Positions 1 to 11,761 of a stretch of 64,000 bases of DNA are shown in pieces. The stretch's first letter is position 1. Each line of letters begins with the position of its first letter. Made by a program: the position numbers and the translations under genes. The stretch is taken from the NCBI RefSeq assembly GCF_018691265.1, contig NW_024881278.1, forward strand, positions 2,294,001 through 2,358,000, given 5' to 3'. The DNA is from Tyto alba (lineage: Eukaryota > Chordata > Aves > Strigiformes > Tytonidae). Below the pieces are notes generated by a model that was given only the letters and a program-made list of their open reading frames with translations, ran no database searches and was not told where the DNA came from.

Positions 1-2211
1 GTGGCTAATTGGGAGCCTGGGGAAAGAGCTTCCCAGGCTGCATGCAGCAAGCAGCTTGTGGAGAGAGGAGCTATAGGTTTTCTGCATGAGGAAGCTGACT
101 GTTAAATTGAGTGTGGTATTGATAGTAAATGCATTTAATCACCAAATTATATACATATAAAATAATTACAGCAGAGAAAAAGGAAAAAGAAAATATGTGT
201 CAAGCTTTCTGTGCCTTTTTTCATTTTTGTAGGGAAAATTTTCTTCCAGTACACAGGAACAGACAGCACAGGCGGGCATGCTTTCACTTAAATAAATGTC
301 AGTAGGCCGAAGCAACTCCATTTCTTACATTTTGTTCAATGAAAAAGAAATTAAATACCAAAACTTATTTAGTAAAAATGATAGTCAGAACAATGTTTTT
401 GTTTTCTACCAATGTGCTTACTTTTTTTTTTGGATACCCATGACAACAATTCTTATAGTTCTGCATTTTGAACAGGAAGCATTTATTCTGCATAAAAAAG
501 ATAAATAGTCATAATTTACTGGAGTGGCCTGCATTACTAAATCTCTGCTCTGCAGTGAGCAGTGGACACTCTTCAGGCACATGCTGGGAACTTCAGCTGC
601 CTTTACCCCTGAGTTCTTCTTTAGTCCCACAAAGCAAGACTGACATCAAAACAAGGGAAAAAAGATTATGAAAGGAATCAAGAGGTTCTTGTGGGTGCAG
701 AAGACAACCTAAATCATTGGACCATCCAGACAGTGTGAGTCATGCATGCATTTAAAGACTGCAGGGATTTAAAGAATTAAGAAGGGAGAGATCCCACTTC
801 TTTTGACAATAAAGCAACTTTTGTAACGTTGTAACAGAGCAAAATATTGAAATACAGAGGTAAGGAGCCAGGTTGGAAGGAAGAAATAAAGGATTTCACA
901 GATGAACTCCATCTTTAAGGCTTACCATAAATATTATTTCTGTCCGATTGTAGGAAGTTTCTTGCAGTGCTTTGGCAAGTCCTCTTTTTTCTTGTCATCA
1001 TCAAAATATGTTTCAATGGATTTTTTTTTCACGTAATTCAAGATTAGTAGTACCCTTTTTTTTCAGAAGCACCTTATTTTAATAAAATACTTCAATGAAA
1101 CTCAAAATTTTGGCCTGAACCCTGTTTCTTTGGAAGGCAATGGCATTTTTACTTTTGGCCTCAGTCAGACCATAGTTGGGCTGATAGTGAAATGGATGGA
1201 CAGTGTATAGGTATATTGTGGACATCTGCATATTGACAGCAGAGAACACAAAATTCACTCCTGTGATTGCCATTAGGAACTCAGGGGAACCTGAGCTGGT
1301 CCCACAAGCAGGGATAGGAAAAGGCTTATTCGCATTATCTCAATGCACCCGAATTAGGGGTCAGATACAAACGTAAGAAGAATGATACAGATTACTTACC
1401 CTGGAAAGCAGACTGTATTAGACAGGCATCTGTATTTGATGTATGAATTTAGATGATGATGTGAATACCCATCTGAGCGTGAAACCTGTTCCTGGTGTTA
1501 CACAGCTAAGGCAAGGGCGTATGCATTTGACTATCTGACTAAGCAACGTGAAGGCATATTCACTGCTAACTGGAGTAACACACCAAACCTAGACTCGTTT
1601 CACCAGTATCACAGAAAAAAAAAAAAAACAAAACACCTTGTGTGAAGGGAGAGCAGGCAGACTGCAGCCACTAGATGGGATAACAGCCTAGCAGGCAACG
1701 CAGCTGGGAGATAACTGCAACACAGAGCCTGCACCCAGCCTTTGGCCTGAATTGCTTACAAGGGATGGGCAAGTAAAGCACCACCCTACGTGTTAAACCG
1801 GCCGCAGCCATGGTCAGGGAGTAGATTTAGGAGACTATAAAATCTCTGTAAATATTCATAAAACTTCTCTGTAATTGCTCAGTTCACATTCCAGTATTTT
1901 TATAGCTCGACGACTGCGTGGTTCCGTAATTGAACGCGCCACATTTGCGACCATCCCAACAGGGTTGTTTCAGAGCTCTTGCAGAAGCTGTAACGATGTA
2001 GTGAAGGGAATGGGTGAAACTCTTGAAATCAAAGGATGTGGTTTAATTTAAATCGGAAGGAATTTGACCTGGAGATTTCTGTGTTATAGAGACAAAAAAA
2101 CAAAAAACAAAAAAAAGTGATAGTTCTGCTTTAATATTTACAACACATCTTTCATGAATCTTTAACGGCACTGTTTATAAAAAATGCATTAACAGTTCTG
2201 TTTTGCTTCAG
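1..2211. other. non-coding stretch upstream of the candidate exon
   Basis: No open frame here exceeds about 70 codons and none has protein-like composition. The stretch is AT-rich with short A-runs, including an A14 run at 1615-1628 and an A-rich run at 2094-2116. Between about 1795 and 1960 there is a mixed segment in which several CpGs (for example around 1910-1945) sit among AT-rich motifs. That pattern is seen in conserved regulatory DNA, but conservation cannot be judged from one sequence. If the exon at 2212 is real, this stretch is upstream intron on the + strand. Confidence 0.6.
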
Positions 2212-2322
2212 GCAGGGGATCCTTTACAGGATAGGCAGCTTGATTTGGATCTTAATGATGACGATGTTCCACCTCTGTTCTGTGAATTAATGCATCTGGG
2301 AGACAGACTCCAGAGCAAAGAC
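2212..2322 (+). CDS. candidate internal coding exon of an unidentified gene
   Basis: The 111-bp segment is preceded by a pyrimidine-rich tract ending TTTTGCTTCAG (AG at 2210-2211) and followed by GTAAGA, a near-consensus donor, at 2323. Only one of the three + frames is open across it. That frame starts and ends at codon boundaries, giving 37 residues, so the exon would be symmetric (phase 0-0) and skippable without a frameshift. The peptide starts AGDPLQDRQLDLDLNDDD and continues with VPPLFCELMHLGDRLQSKD. It has an acidic Leu/Asp run, then a Pro-Pro turn, then a helix-like amphipathic stretch, and it reads as real protein rather than translated intron. Beyond the donor the frame continues only to a stop at 2386-2388. 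I do not recognise the protein family. The neighbouring exons are not identifiable in this window, so the introns would be large. A chance coincidence of splice signals and open frame is the alternative. Confidence 0.5.
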
Positions 2323-4043
2323 GTAAGAGCAGGAGCTTGGCCTTTGCACATGAATATTAAGGACAAAGCAAGAGCTTTTTTCTCCTGACAGCTTAAAGCA
2401 GCTCAGAAACTGCCCAAAAGAGCAGGAGGAAAGCTGACCGCTAAGTAGGAACATTGACACAAAATAAGGCTTCATAATTAACACCATTGTCATCCCCCCA
2501 CCCCAGTTTGTGTATGTGTGTGGTTCTCTTCTCTCTGCTTTTTCTATATGGAACTGTTGCATTTCCCTTATTTCTCTTTGTACAAGTATGCCTCTTAGAA
2601 GAGGGTAGGGATTTGGTTGTCCCAAACCCACTTGCAGACCAAATGATTGATTACCATCACATCCAGTCTCTCCCAGAAGCCAGTACGATGCTGCAAACCT
2701 TGCTTCCATTGATAGGCTGCCATAAAAAAAATCCATACAGCCAGTTAGAGACTTGATATGAAAAGGCTTTACATAGAGGCTTGCACGTGACTTTGCCAGG
2801 TAACAGAAAGCTATTTCTGCAGGTTAACTATTTAGTATGAAAAACAGTGAAGATGCTCATTTGGCAGGAGGCAGCTGAAAATTCCTCTTACATGAGTTAA
2901 GGATCAGGAATCTGTAATACTTAAGAAAATGTAGGACTGAAATATTGATGAATCTCAGGCAAATCCCAAACAAGATGTACAATTCCAAGATTAGCATGTT
3001 TCTTCCACCCAAAATCCTCTTCCACAAAAGCAGTCTGAGGATACAGGGTTGCTGAAGATGTCCGGCTGGTGTGAATAGATCACAACTGAATTCAGGATGG
3101 AAAATATTTTGGGGCATCACAGCACTGATTTCTTTTCCAATGAGAGGCTCACCTGCCTCTGAAACCATAATAGAAAAGATTATGGAGCAAGATGGAAAGA
3201 ACATTCTGGATGATCCAATTTACCTTTCAACATGCAGGAGAAAGAATCTGATTTTGTAGCATTTTCAAAAGGATCTAGAATTACAAAACTAAATCAGAAT
3301 TATTACTATGTATGAACAAGAGATACCCTACTGATCCTGGATTGCCAATGTCCTAGCCAGAAAACAATCATATATTAATAACTTTCAGCCTAAACAGCCA
3401 CAGCAAGCAAAAGCATAACACGAAGGAATCATTCTAAGATTTCAGAAACTGCTATTGGCACTGGCTGCTGTCATTTCTCACTTTTAAGAATTAGGTGTTA
3501 TAAGGGAGCTTTTACTTTGGAAAGCACCAACTCTGCCTCTTACACTATGACAAGCCAGGCTCTGCTAAAAATAGCAACCAGCAAGGAAATTAAATATTTT
3601 TTGTTATGGTGCCATTTTTTACAAATAAGGCATCACTGGAAATACATCCCCTGCCACCCTTTAAAAGCCCTTTGCCCCCTGCTAATTCCAGCTGAAAATC
3701 CACCCGGTCCAGTGTGCTACCAGACACCATGAGTGGCCCCCACGTCTCCAGACTCACGTGGGCTTGTATTTAAAATAAATGGTGCAGTTGTTGCTGAGCA
3801 ATGGACACAATTCAGCCTCTCCATGCCTCCTCCCACTGGTGCCTCCTTCTCAGGACCACTTCTGTTCGTCCTTCCACCTCTCACCTGATTTCCTTAAGAG
3901 ATCGATTCAAGTGCTCAGGATAAAAGCTCAGGATTTCTTTGGTTTGAGGAGATCTAACAGCAAAGCAAGACCCTTTGACAGGCTACGTGACTTGTCACAG
4001 GTCTCAGAGGAAATCAGCCTTCGACATGAGACCTGAGCCCTCG

Positions 4044-4058
4044 TTTTTTTTTTTGGGT

Positions 4059-4090
<32 letters not shown>

Positions 4091-4118
4091 TTGTTTTTTT
4101 TTGTTTTGGTTTTTTTTT
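4044..4118. repeat. interrupted poly(T) tract
   Basis: About 75 bp of almost pure T on the + strand, with an uninterrupted T30 run at 4060-4089 and a few G interruptions (GGG at 4055-4057 and single or paired Gs further on). On the - strand it could be the poly(A) tail of an old retrocopy, but I see no recognisable gene sequence on either side. Low-complexity expansion is equally likely. Confidence 0.95.
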
Positions 4119-5857
4119 GGCATTGTGTTTCCACTCCAAGTGCATCTATTATTCTTCCATGGGCACCGAAAGAGATGTCAGTCACACTGCTAAAGGACAG
4201 AGGGGAGCTATGGGAATGAGAACCCTCTAGAGTGACACGGTTTCATGCTGTTTCTTTAATTTTTTGTCTGGCAAGTGAAATATATTTCACCAGAAGGTGG
4301 GAAAGGACTTGGAACAAAATTGATCTTGGCTGAGCAAACATTTGACAACGTTCTGTAGGAAACAACCATCTGTCTTGGGAGATATCAACTCCAGGAGATA
4401 TTGATGGCACTAAAAATATCTGCCTTAGTCCACAGTCCCAAGGCATTCAGTTTTCAAGCATGGAGAGCCTCAATTCTTCAGCAGTAAACCTTTTTATTTA
4501 TTTTTATTTTTGGAGTGTTGACTTACCAGGTGTGCAGTGAAAGGCTCCGGTTTGTTCAAGATGCAGCTGCACATGTTTTGGTGCCTGGGCTGAGTGGAAA
4601 CTATAGAAGAGTTGCAGAGAGATAATTAATATGGATTAAATGGAAAAAGGGCTTTGTGCTCTGCTTCACAAGTACAGACCGTACACAGAGATAGATGTCT
4701 CTATCTCAGAAGAGCTTCCTGGAGCAGTTTGGCAGGCTGGTTTCTTCTGAGATACATGAGAGGAGAGAGAGGGAAAAAAAAAAAGTAATCTTTGAAAGAA
4801 ACTTTAAAAACGCACCATGAATTCAAAACAGCTTTTTACTCCTCACTGACAAAGAGGTTAATGTATTTATTGAAACCGAGAAGCAGTCCTCATCCCATGA
4901 ATCATTAAGATTTCGACCATTTCACCTTCCATGTGTGGATAAAAATCAAGATAATCCAAAGTTTTGCTAGGGAGATGTGAAGACAGGGCAGCCTAAATTC
5001 ACCGATAGGTGTTTTGCACAGAACGTGGCAGATCCACTTTCATACCTGTGATCTGCTGGTCTCCTGCTGCCCAGGCAGGTGCTATTCCATGGGCCTGTAA
5101 AGTAAGCAACGGTTATTTTTACCGCAAACTGGAGGTCTTGCTACCAGGAGATATTCCTCTTTGGAAAAGGCAGTCTCTTGGCCATCAGGGTTCTCTGTGG
5201 GATGTCAGAGACCAGAGGATTACAAGTGAAAGCCTTGGCCTGTTGTCCCATACCTGCTCCACTGCCTGTTGCTCTCTCCACCTGTGATCGGCACAAGCTC
5301 CCTGCCAGAGCTACACCAACATCCACAACTTCTCACAAAGAGCTTCAGCTGCAGCAAGAACAAAATACTCGCTCATTCTACAGAAATAATTTGCATTTTG
5401 TTCTTTTGCACCCTACCCCATTGTATTTCCATTTCCTGTGATATTCATTAGGGTTTTTTTTTCTCATTTTCCAGTGGGTTTCCCTTTGGGGGAGTTTTCC
5501 CTTTTTTAGGTGCATCTGAGATGGGTTTATTTTTGTTGCCCAGGAGAGCAAATAACAAGTGCCACATACTCATGCCAAGAGCAAGAACAAGCGATGCTTC
5601 CTGCTGACATCCCCCTGTCACCAGCAAATGTCCACCAGTGAACCCCAGAGCTGGATGCACTTTTTTTATCGCTAGTCTCTGCTAAAGAGGACTTCAACCC
5701 CACGGGAACCTGCGCTGCTTACTTTGCAGAGGTATGACTGTTCAGCATAATCAAATGATCAAAAGGCGGGGACATGAAAAGGGACAGGCTTGACAGATCA
5801 TAACCTTTTTGTCATGATGAAGAAGGCTAAGATAAGCTAGACTGGAAATTATACTTG

Positions 5858-5878
5858 AATAATAATAATAATAATAAT
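5858..5878. repeat. (AAT)7 microsatellite
   Basis: Seven perfect AAT units, followed by a short A-run. Simple sequence. Confidence 0.97.
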
Positions 5879-6410
5879 TAAAAAAACCCCTAATCAACGC
5901 ATGTTGAATGCCTATGGCTGCGTCTTCTTCAAAAGGTGACTCAGACGATATGAAAGAGATTAAGAAAAAATATTAAAAACAATCAGATATTGCAGGGATG
6001 GAGGAAAGAGATGCAATGACTACTTCGTCCAGATATACTCAGGTAGAAAAATAAAAGAGGGTGTCCTAGCGGTATAGTGTGCTTGACAGGACAGATTTTA
6101 CAGAAAAAGAGAACGCCTGCTTCTGGAGTAATCAAGGAAGGAGACAGAAAAGTGCTTTAGAAAACAGTAGCTCCATGACCCTGGAATAGTAAATAGCACA
6201 TGTGTAGGAGGGAAAGAGAGTAGGGGTTTATTGGGCAATTGGAGCAGACCAGAGCACTCTGGGGAACCATAGAGATATTGGATCACAGCTAAGAAAGAAG
6301 TGAAAACACCTGAAAGAGGAGGGCAAGCAGGAGAAGGGATTTTTCCCTGCACATATAGTGAGAGAAGGAGCTGAGACAGAAGGCTGATAGGATGCACACT
6401 TCTTTAATGA

Positions 6411-6428
6411 TTTTTTTTTTTTTTTTTT
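6411..6428. repeat. T18 homopolymer
   Basis: Uninterrupted run of 18 T on the + strand, with no recognisable repeat body beside it. Confidence 0.97.
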
Positions 6429-9400
6429 AAGTTGGGTTTGTTTGCATGACAGCTCTGAAATAGGATAAAGTACAGAGAAGGGCAATGCTGCATAATGTGA
6501 ATGAGAAAAGGGAATTGTTCAGCTTTTTTAATTTAAATGCATGAAAATCTCTGCGAGGTCTGTGCATGTGTGGTGGGGGAGGGCATGAATTTAAAAAAAA
6601 ATTATGCTGAAGTAAACGATGACTCCAGTGAGAGAACAGAGTCAATCTGAAGGCTCATAAGCACTGATGAAATTATAAATATGCTAATAGTCCCAGACTG
6701 TGTTTCTGGATGCTGAGTAGGGCATTGACTCAACAAATACGTCAGCAAGATAGAATTTCATGCCAGAAAGTCCTCTGTAGCTCTTCAGAAACGTACCGCT
6801 GTGGTCACAGAGACCTGGCTGCAGGGATGGGATGGATGCTACTGATGCGATACTGGCTTGCCCATCCACAGGGAGCTCCTGAACCTGCCAAGGTGGTTGT
6901 CTATGGGTGGCGACATGCCAAACTGCCTTTGTCAGAGCCACTGCACACATCCTGCTCATCCTCTCTGCTGCCTTCATCCCCCCACTTTTTCCCTGGCACC
7001 AGCACCGCTCTGCAAGGGAAGGATGCAGCCCTGCAATTTGGCCTCGTGGGGACAGAGGAGAGGGATGGAAAATCCGATAGATTCAGGCCCAGACATACCC
7101 ATGGAGGGGCCAGGCACCCCAGGGAGAAGGGACTTGCAGGTTTGATGGTGGGAGCAAAGAGCACATGCTTTGCTTCCTGCTTAGTGGTGACACAAAAAAA
7201 TCTCAATCTGTCACATGCCGCCGGGGATGGCTGCCACCCGCGTTCTGGCTGCCTTCCTCCATGCTTCATTGAACAGGGGCCATCTGTGTGCTGAGGCGAC
7301 CTTTGAGGGTGACAAATAGGAAGAAAACGCTTGAGAGACACTGGACTGATGCTGAAGGCCAGAAGATATTGGTGGCATCTTACCAATGGGAGGTCTTGCT
7401 GGCTTTGTATCGTCTTTCCCAGATGTCCAAACCCAAACAGCTCCCCTTTTAGCATTTGAGGGAAGATCATCATCTCTCACAAAGCACAGGCTGAACTGAA
7501 AACTAAGGAAATAAAAATCAGGCCGTTATAAATAACAACCAAGGACTCCATATCTAGTCCCTTATCCCCAGATCTCAAAAACCCAAATCCAGATGAAGCC
7601 AATTAATGTAAAGAGCCACATATGGTCACTATAATACATACATTTCAGTTGTCCTGTGCAAGCCAAAGCATTTCTGCCACATCATCAAATATGTTCTATC
7701 TGTGCACTCTTTATTCAGTAACGATTTGTTTATATATGGTTATGGTGCACCCTGAAACACATAGCTTACTAATTAATTCATAGCCACCTGGAACGGTAGT
7801 TAGCACAACAAAATCTGGAGCAAATCCATAAGACTGATCATGAGATGTTCATGCCTGAATCACTGAAAGTAGTCAGCCTCAGTGTTTTTAAACCATGTAA
7901 GGGGAAAACATGCATTTCAAGTTGAGGTCCAAGAGGCTGTCCAGTGCTAATGGCAGATCTGAAAAATCAGGCTCTGGTTGTGCAGGGAAGTGTGGGCTTG
8001 AGGTCCCTGGCCTTCAAGTCTGCTCAGTGGCAGCATGAGGATGTGCCTTTCAATACCATCTTAGTGAGCTGGAACCAGAGCAAGTGCTGGAAGTATTTTA
8101 TCCCATTGAAGCATCACTGCCCAGCATTGTGCCTCAGACAAAGTTATCCTGCCAACAGATCATGGACTGGAAGTTTTGTGATGGAGAACTACAGATCCAC
8201 ATGGGACCACTGTACAGAAACCAAACAAAACCAATTAAATTTGGGTGAAAGATTTCATATCCTGTGTGCACATGCAGGAGGGGAGATAAGTTGATACAAA
8301 ATCTTCTGATATTGCAACTTCTGGGTTTAATGCTCCCGATATTTTAACATTTGCCACCTTGCCTCTTCTGCTACCATGAAGAATGACAATGACTGGGCAT
8401 TTCTTGTGCAACTCCATGCGGTGCGTTTGCTGCTGATCCTGCAGGAATTTAATCCTGCTGGAAATGCAGAGGTGGGCTACAAAGGATGAACTGTTTCCCA
8501 TCTGCATTTAAGCTCCTTCATGCCTACTAAAGGGCTTTGCCTAAAATCAATGACAACCTGCCCGCTCCCATGCCTAATCGTCATCAGTGTGTGAAAACAG
8601 AACCCAGCGTAGTTAGTAATTATCCCTTCATTATGCCAATGTGCTTCTGATAGCATAATCACGATCAAAAGACACGTGATTCTCCTCTAACCATTTTCTG
8701 TTTGTAAATTTAGCTTCTTTTTCTGCTATTAAGGATTTTTTTTAAAAAAAAGAAACAACACCACAAACTCCCTTTTGAAGCCTGTGCCTGTCCACACAGC
8801 AGTCAGTGACAAAACGTCCCCTGACCTGAAGAATCAAGACTCCGAAGCTGCAAACAACAGGCACATGAAAAGGGAGGAGAGAAGGGCATGTGAAAAACAT
8901 CTAAAGCGCAGTTTGAAAGAGAATTTGGTGCCCATCACACATGGCTCAGAATTTGCACATCATCTAGGGGAAATATTCATTAGGATTAGTTAAACAGCAC
9001 TTTCCTTCCTCATCGGCTTTTAACCATTTATTGTTTATAGTGGAGTCTAGGAAGCTCTGCAATAGACACTAAAGCATTTAGGAGAGACAGCAGGAGTCAC
9101 TCCAAGGGAATAAGTTAACGCTCAGCATGTGCCCTTCAGCTGGAAATCATAAAGCATCCCTAGAAACATCTAGCTGACCCCTGAGCTGGAAGACAAAAAA
9201 GAAAAGGGCACCTTTCCTGCTCCCTATGGAGGCAGCTGCCAACCACCAACCTTGATTTGTGCATTACATACGGTCTTATGGCAAATTTGATCCCACATTC
9301 TGCCTTTGCCTGCATAGCCTTTATATTCACCCCTGTCTCTCCTCTTCTCCCTGTCTTTAAGGATAGCCTGCCCTTGACAGTCTCTTCCTCCTTTCACTAC

Positions 9401-10797
9401 CTACCCCTTAGTTCACATTCTTCCTCGTAATGCCGATACCGTCTTCTCACCCATCACCTCCAGATATCCAGTCATTATAGTTTTTTGACAAATAAAATAA
9501 ATTAAATAAAAATAAAGAATAATAAAACTGACGATCCTGAGAAGGTATTTGCTTTGGATACTGCACAGAGAATTTAGGAATCTGGGATCACTCAGTTTTA
9601 TGAACTGGGGAACTGTTTTACCTAGTACCTTTTTTTGCAGAACTGATCAGAAAATGCTGGTCTGAACTCTGAAGTTGTTGTTTCAGGACTAGTGAGTACT
9701 GGCAGCTGTGTCTGAGATTTTGAAAAGGACAAAAGACACCTGTAATTTGTGTCCAGCTTATTTAGTAAGGTAGCACTGGGTTTAGATTAATTTGTGCATT
9801 ATGCCATTTTACAGGACAGCAATGTCAGTGGCTGACTGTCACTTCCGAGGGACTGAGCTGTGACATCTGTACAAGAGAGCAATGATGTTCTGGTGGAGGT
9901 GAGAGCAGCCGTGCATCCATTTGCCAGTGGTTGAAGGACTGGTCACCTCTCATGCAGAGCACAGACGAATAGCCACAGTGGTTTAACATCGACTCTATTA
10001 AAGCTCTTCATTCCTCTGGCAAATTGAGTTGACTTTCAGGACAACTGAACTATTCGTGCCTCCATCCAGTCTGTTCGGTGCTGTTAAATTCCAACACAAA
10101 ATGAGACTCAATTGGAACAGCAGAATTGGTAATAGATAGCGCAGCTCCTTGTAAACAGATCCTCTCATCTCAGCTGATGAGTTAACAGTGAGCAATCACA
10201 ATAGTTAGCAATGCAGATAAAGCCTAACTACTGACATCTGAGCTGGCAAAAGGGCATGGGGCTTGCACATCAGAGTTGGAGTTCCAGGCTCCCTCAAAAC
10301 CGGTCAATCACTTCCTACACAAAGACCAGCAGTCCCAAAATAGTGTCACATTTGCCACCCCTCAGCCAGAAATTCTCCCTTTGGACAAGCATAAACCTCT
10401 GCGAGTGAGGGTGAATCCAAGCCCGAAGCTCTCACAGCGCAGTTTCTGGGAGCAACCCTTCCGTTCATCCTCTTCTATCACAAGGACGTGCCTCTTTGTT
10501 CTGAGGGGCTGTCCGTAACCTGTGGCTGGACTCCAGTGAGCTGCAACTTCTCTTTCTGTGATCTAGCAATGAGCACACCTGCTCTTGGCTTTCAGAAAAG
10601 TCCAGCTCTGCTCTTCTCTCACAACAAAATCCTGGTATGGTCAGCAATTCCTCCAGATTAGTCTGAGAAAGCTGAACAACCCCCCCCACACACATACAAG
10701 CACCTCTACAAACATTTCTTCATGCCACTCCCAGTGCTAGGTATGCTTATTCCATCCTGCCTTTTCTCACTGAAATTCAGAAGAATGTGTATTTCTT

Positions 10798-10813
10798 AAA
10801 AAAAAAAAAAAAA
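10798..10813. repeat. A16 homopolymer
   Basis: Uninterrupted run of 16 A. Confidence 0.96.
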
Positions 10814-11746
10814 TCAAACCAATCTCATACAGAGAAAGCTGACCAAAACTGGGCATGCCACTGCACCTGCATTTTCCCCAGAGGGGAGGATGCGAAAGCA
10901 AGCAAAACATGGCAGACGTTAGTCGTGGTGTTTAATGTGCTGATGGAAGGTGCTCAGATCCTATAGCGATGAGAGCTCAGAAGTCTGGAGTGCAGAAGCC
11001 AAACACTTCAAGATGAGCTTTTCATGTTGCTCTGTTTTGAAATACTTCAAGATGATGTGGCACAGAAATAACGTAGGCAACGATAGATTTTCCTAAGCAA
11101 GACAGAATGATAAAACATTACACTTTGTGATATACAGCTGAAATTACACTACCTGAAAAGGCAGTATCTCATCTGAAACACTGAGTATCAAAATGATTTG
11201 ATTTTTCCATCAAAATGTGGAGAAGATGAAGAACATTACAGCAAAATTTATTCAGATTGAAATACAAGCTGTCCTGCATATACAGATATTTGGAAATCAC
11301 AAATTGCCTTCATCTTTTCCAATAATTTTGATTTAACTAAGTAACTATTTCAGCTTGTTTTTAAACTGCAGTGACAGGCATGGTTAAATTCTCAGATGTA
11401 TTAAAAAATATCCTTAAGTGAATAAAAAGGGAAAAAAAAATCAGCTTACAGTTTGTGCATGTTGCATTATATCATCATTTGACTTCAGGATGTTGGAGTT
11501 TGCTTTATCAGGATTTGACACTATCTACTTGACTAAGCAGTAGCTCAAACACACACACAAAAAAGTAATGAGAACACTGAAAATGTCATGCCTGTGAGCT
11601 TCAAAGCAGCACAAGACTTCGACTAATTTAACACCGTTTTTACTCTTAAAGGAACTGCTTACCCATCGATTCATCTTTCCTTCACCCAGGATCATCCTGT
11701 CACTGTTGCTCAGAGCTGTAGTGCCTTTCTCTCTGTGCAGTAAAAG

Positions 11747-11761
11747 AAAAAAAAAAAAAAA
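11747..11761. repeat. A15 homopolymer
   Basis: Uninterrupted run of 15 A, preceded by a broken A-run. Confidence 0.96.

Larger units (their letters stand above)
2323..6410. other. non-coding stretch, probable intron
   Basis: No supported gene. Several short frames look mildly protein-like, chiefly the end of a + frame at about 2587-2756 that follows a pyrimidine-rich tract ending CAAG. That frame would not be in phase with the 2212 exon. The stretch contains the long T-tract at 4044-4118, an A11 run at 4774-4784 and an (AAT)7 microsatellite. Otherwise it is unremarkable AT-rich sequence. Confidence 0.6.

Noticed and set aside
3207..3240. Phrase resembling the 3' end of an avian CR1 LINE
   Set aside because: Only a few short words agree, with no extended CR1 body or terminal octamer repeats.
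6901..7473. 190-codon frame on the - strand overlapping a 194-codon + frame
   Set aside because: Both are open because of a locally GC-richer patch; neither shows domain-like sequence or splice context.
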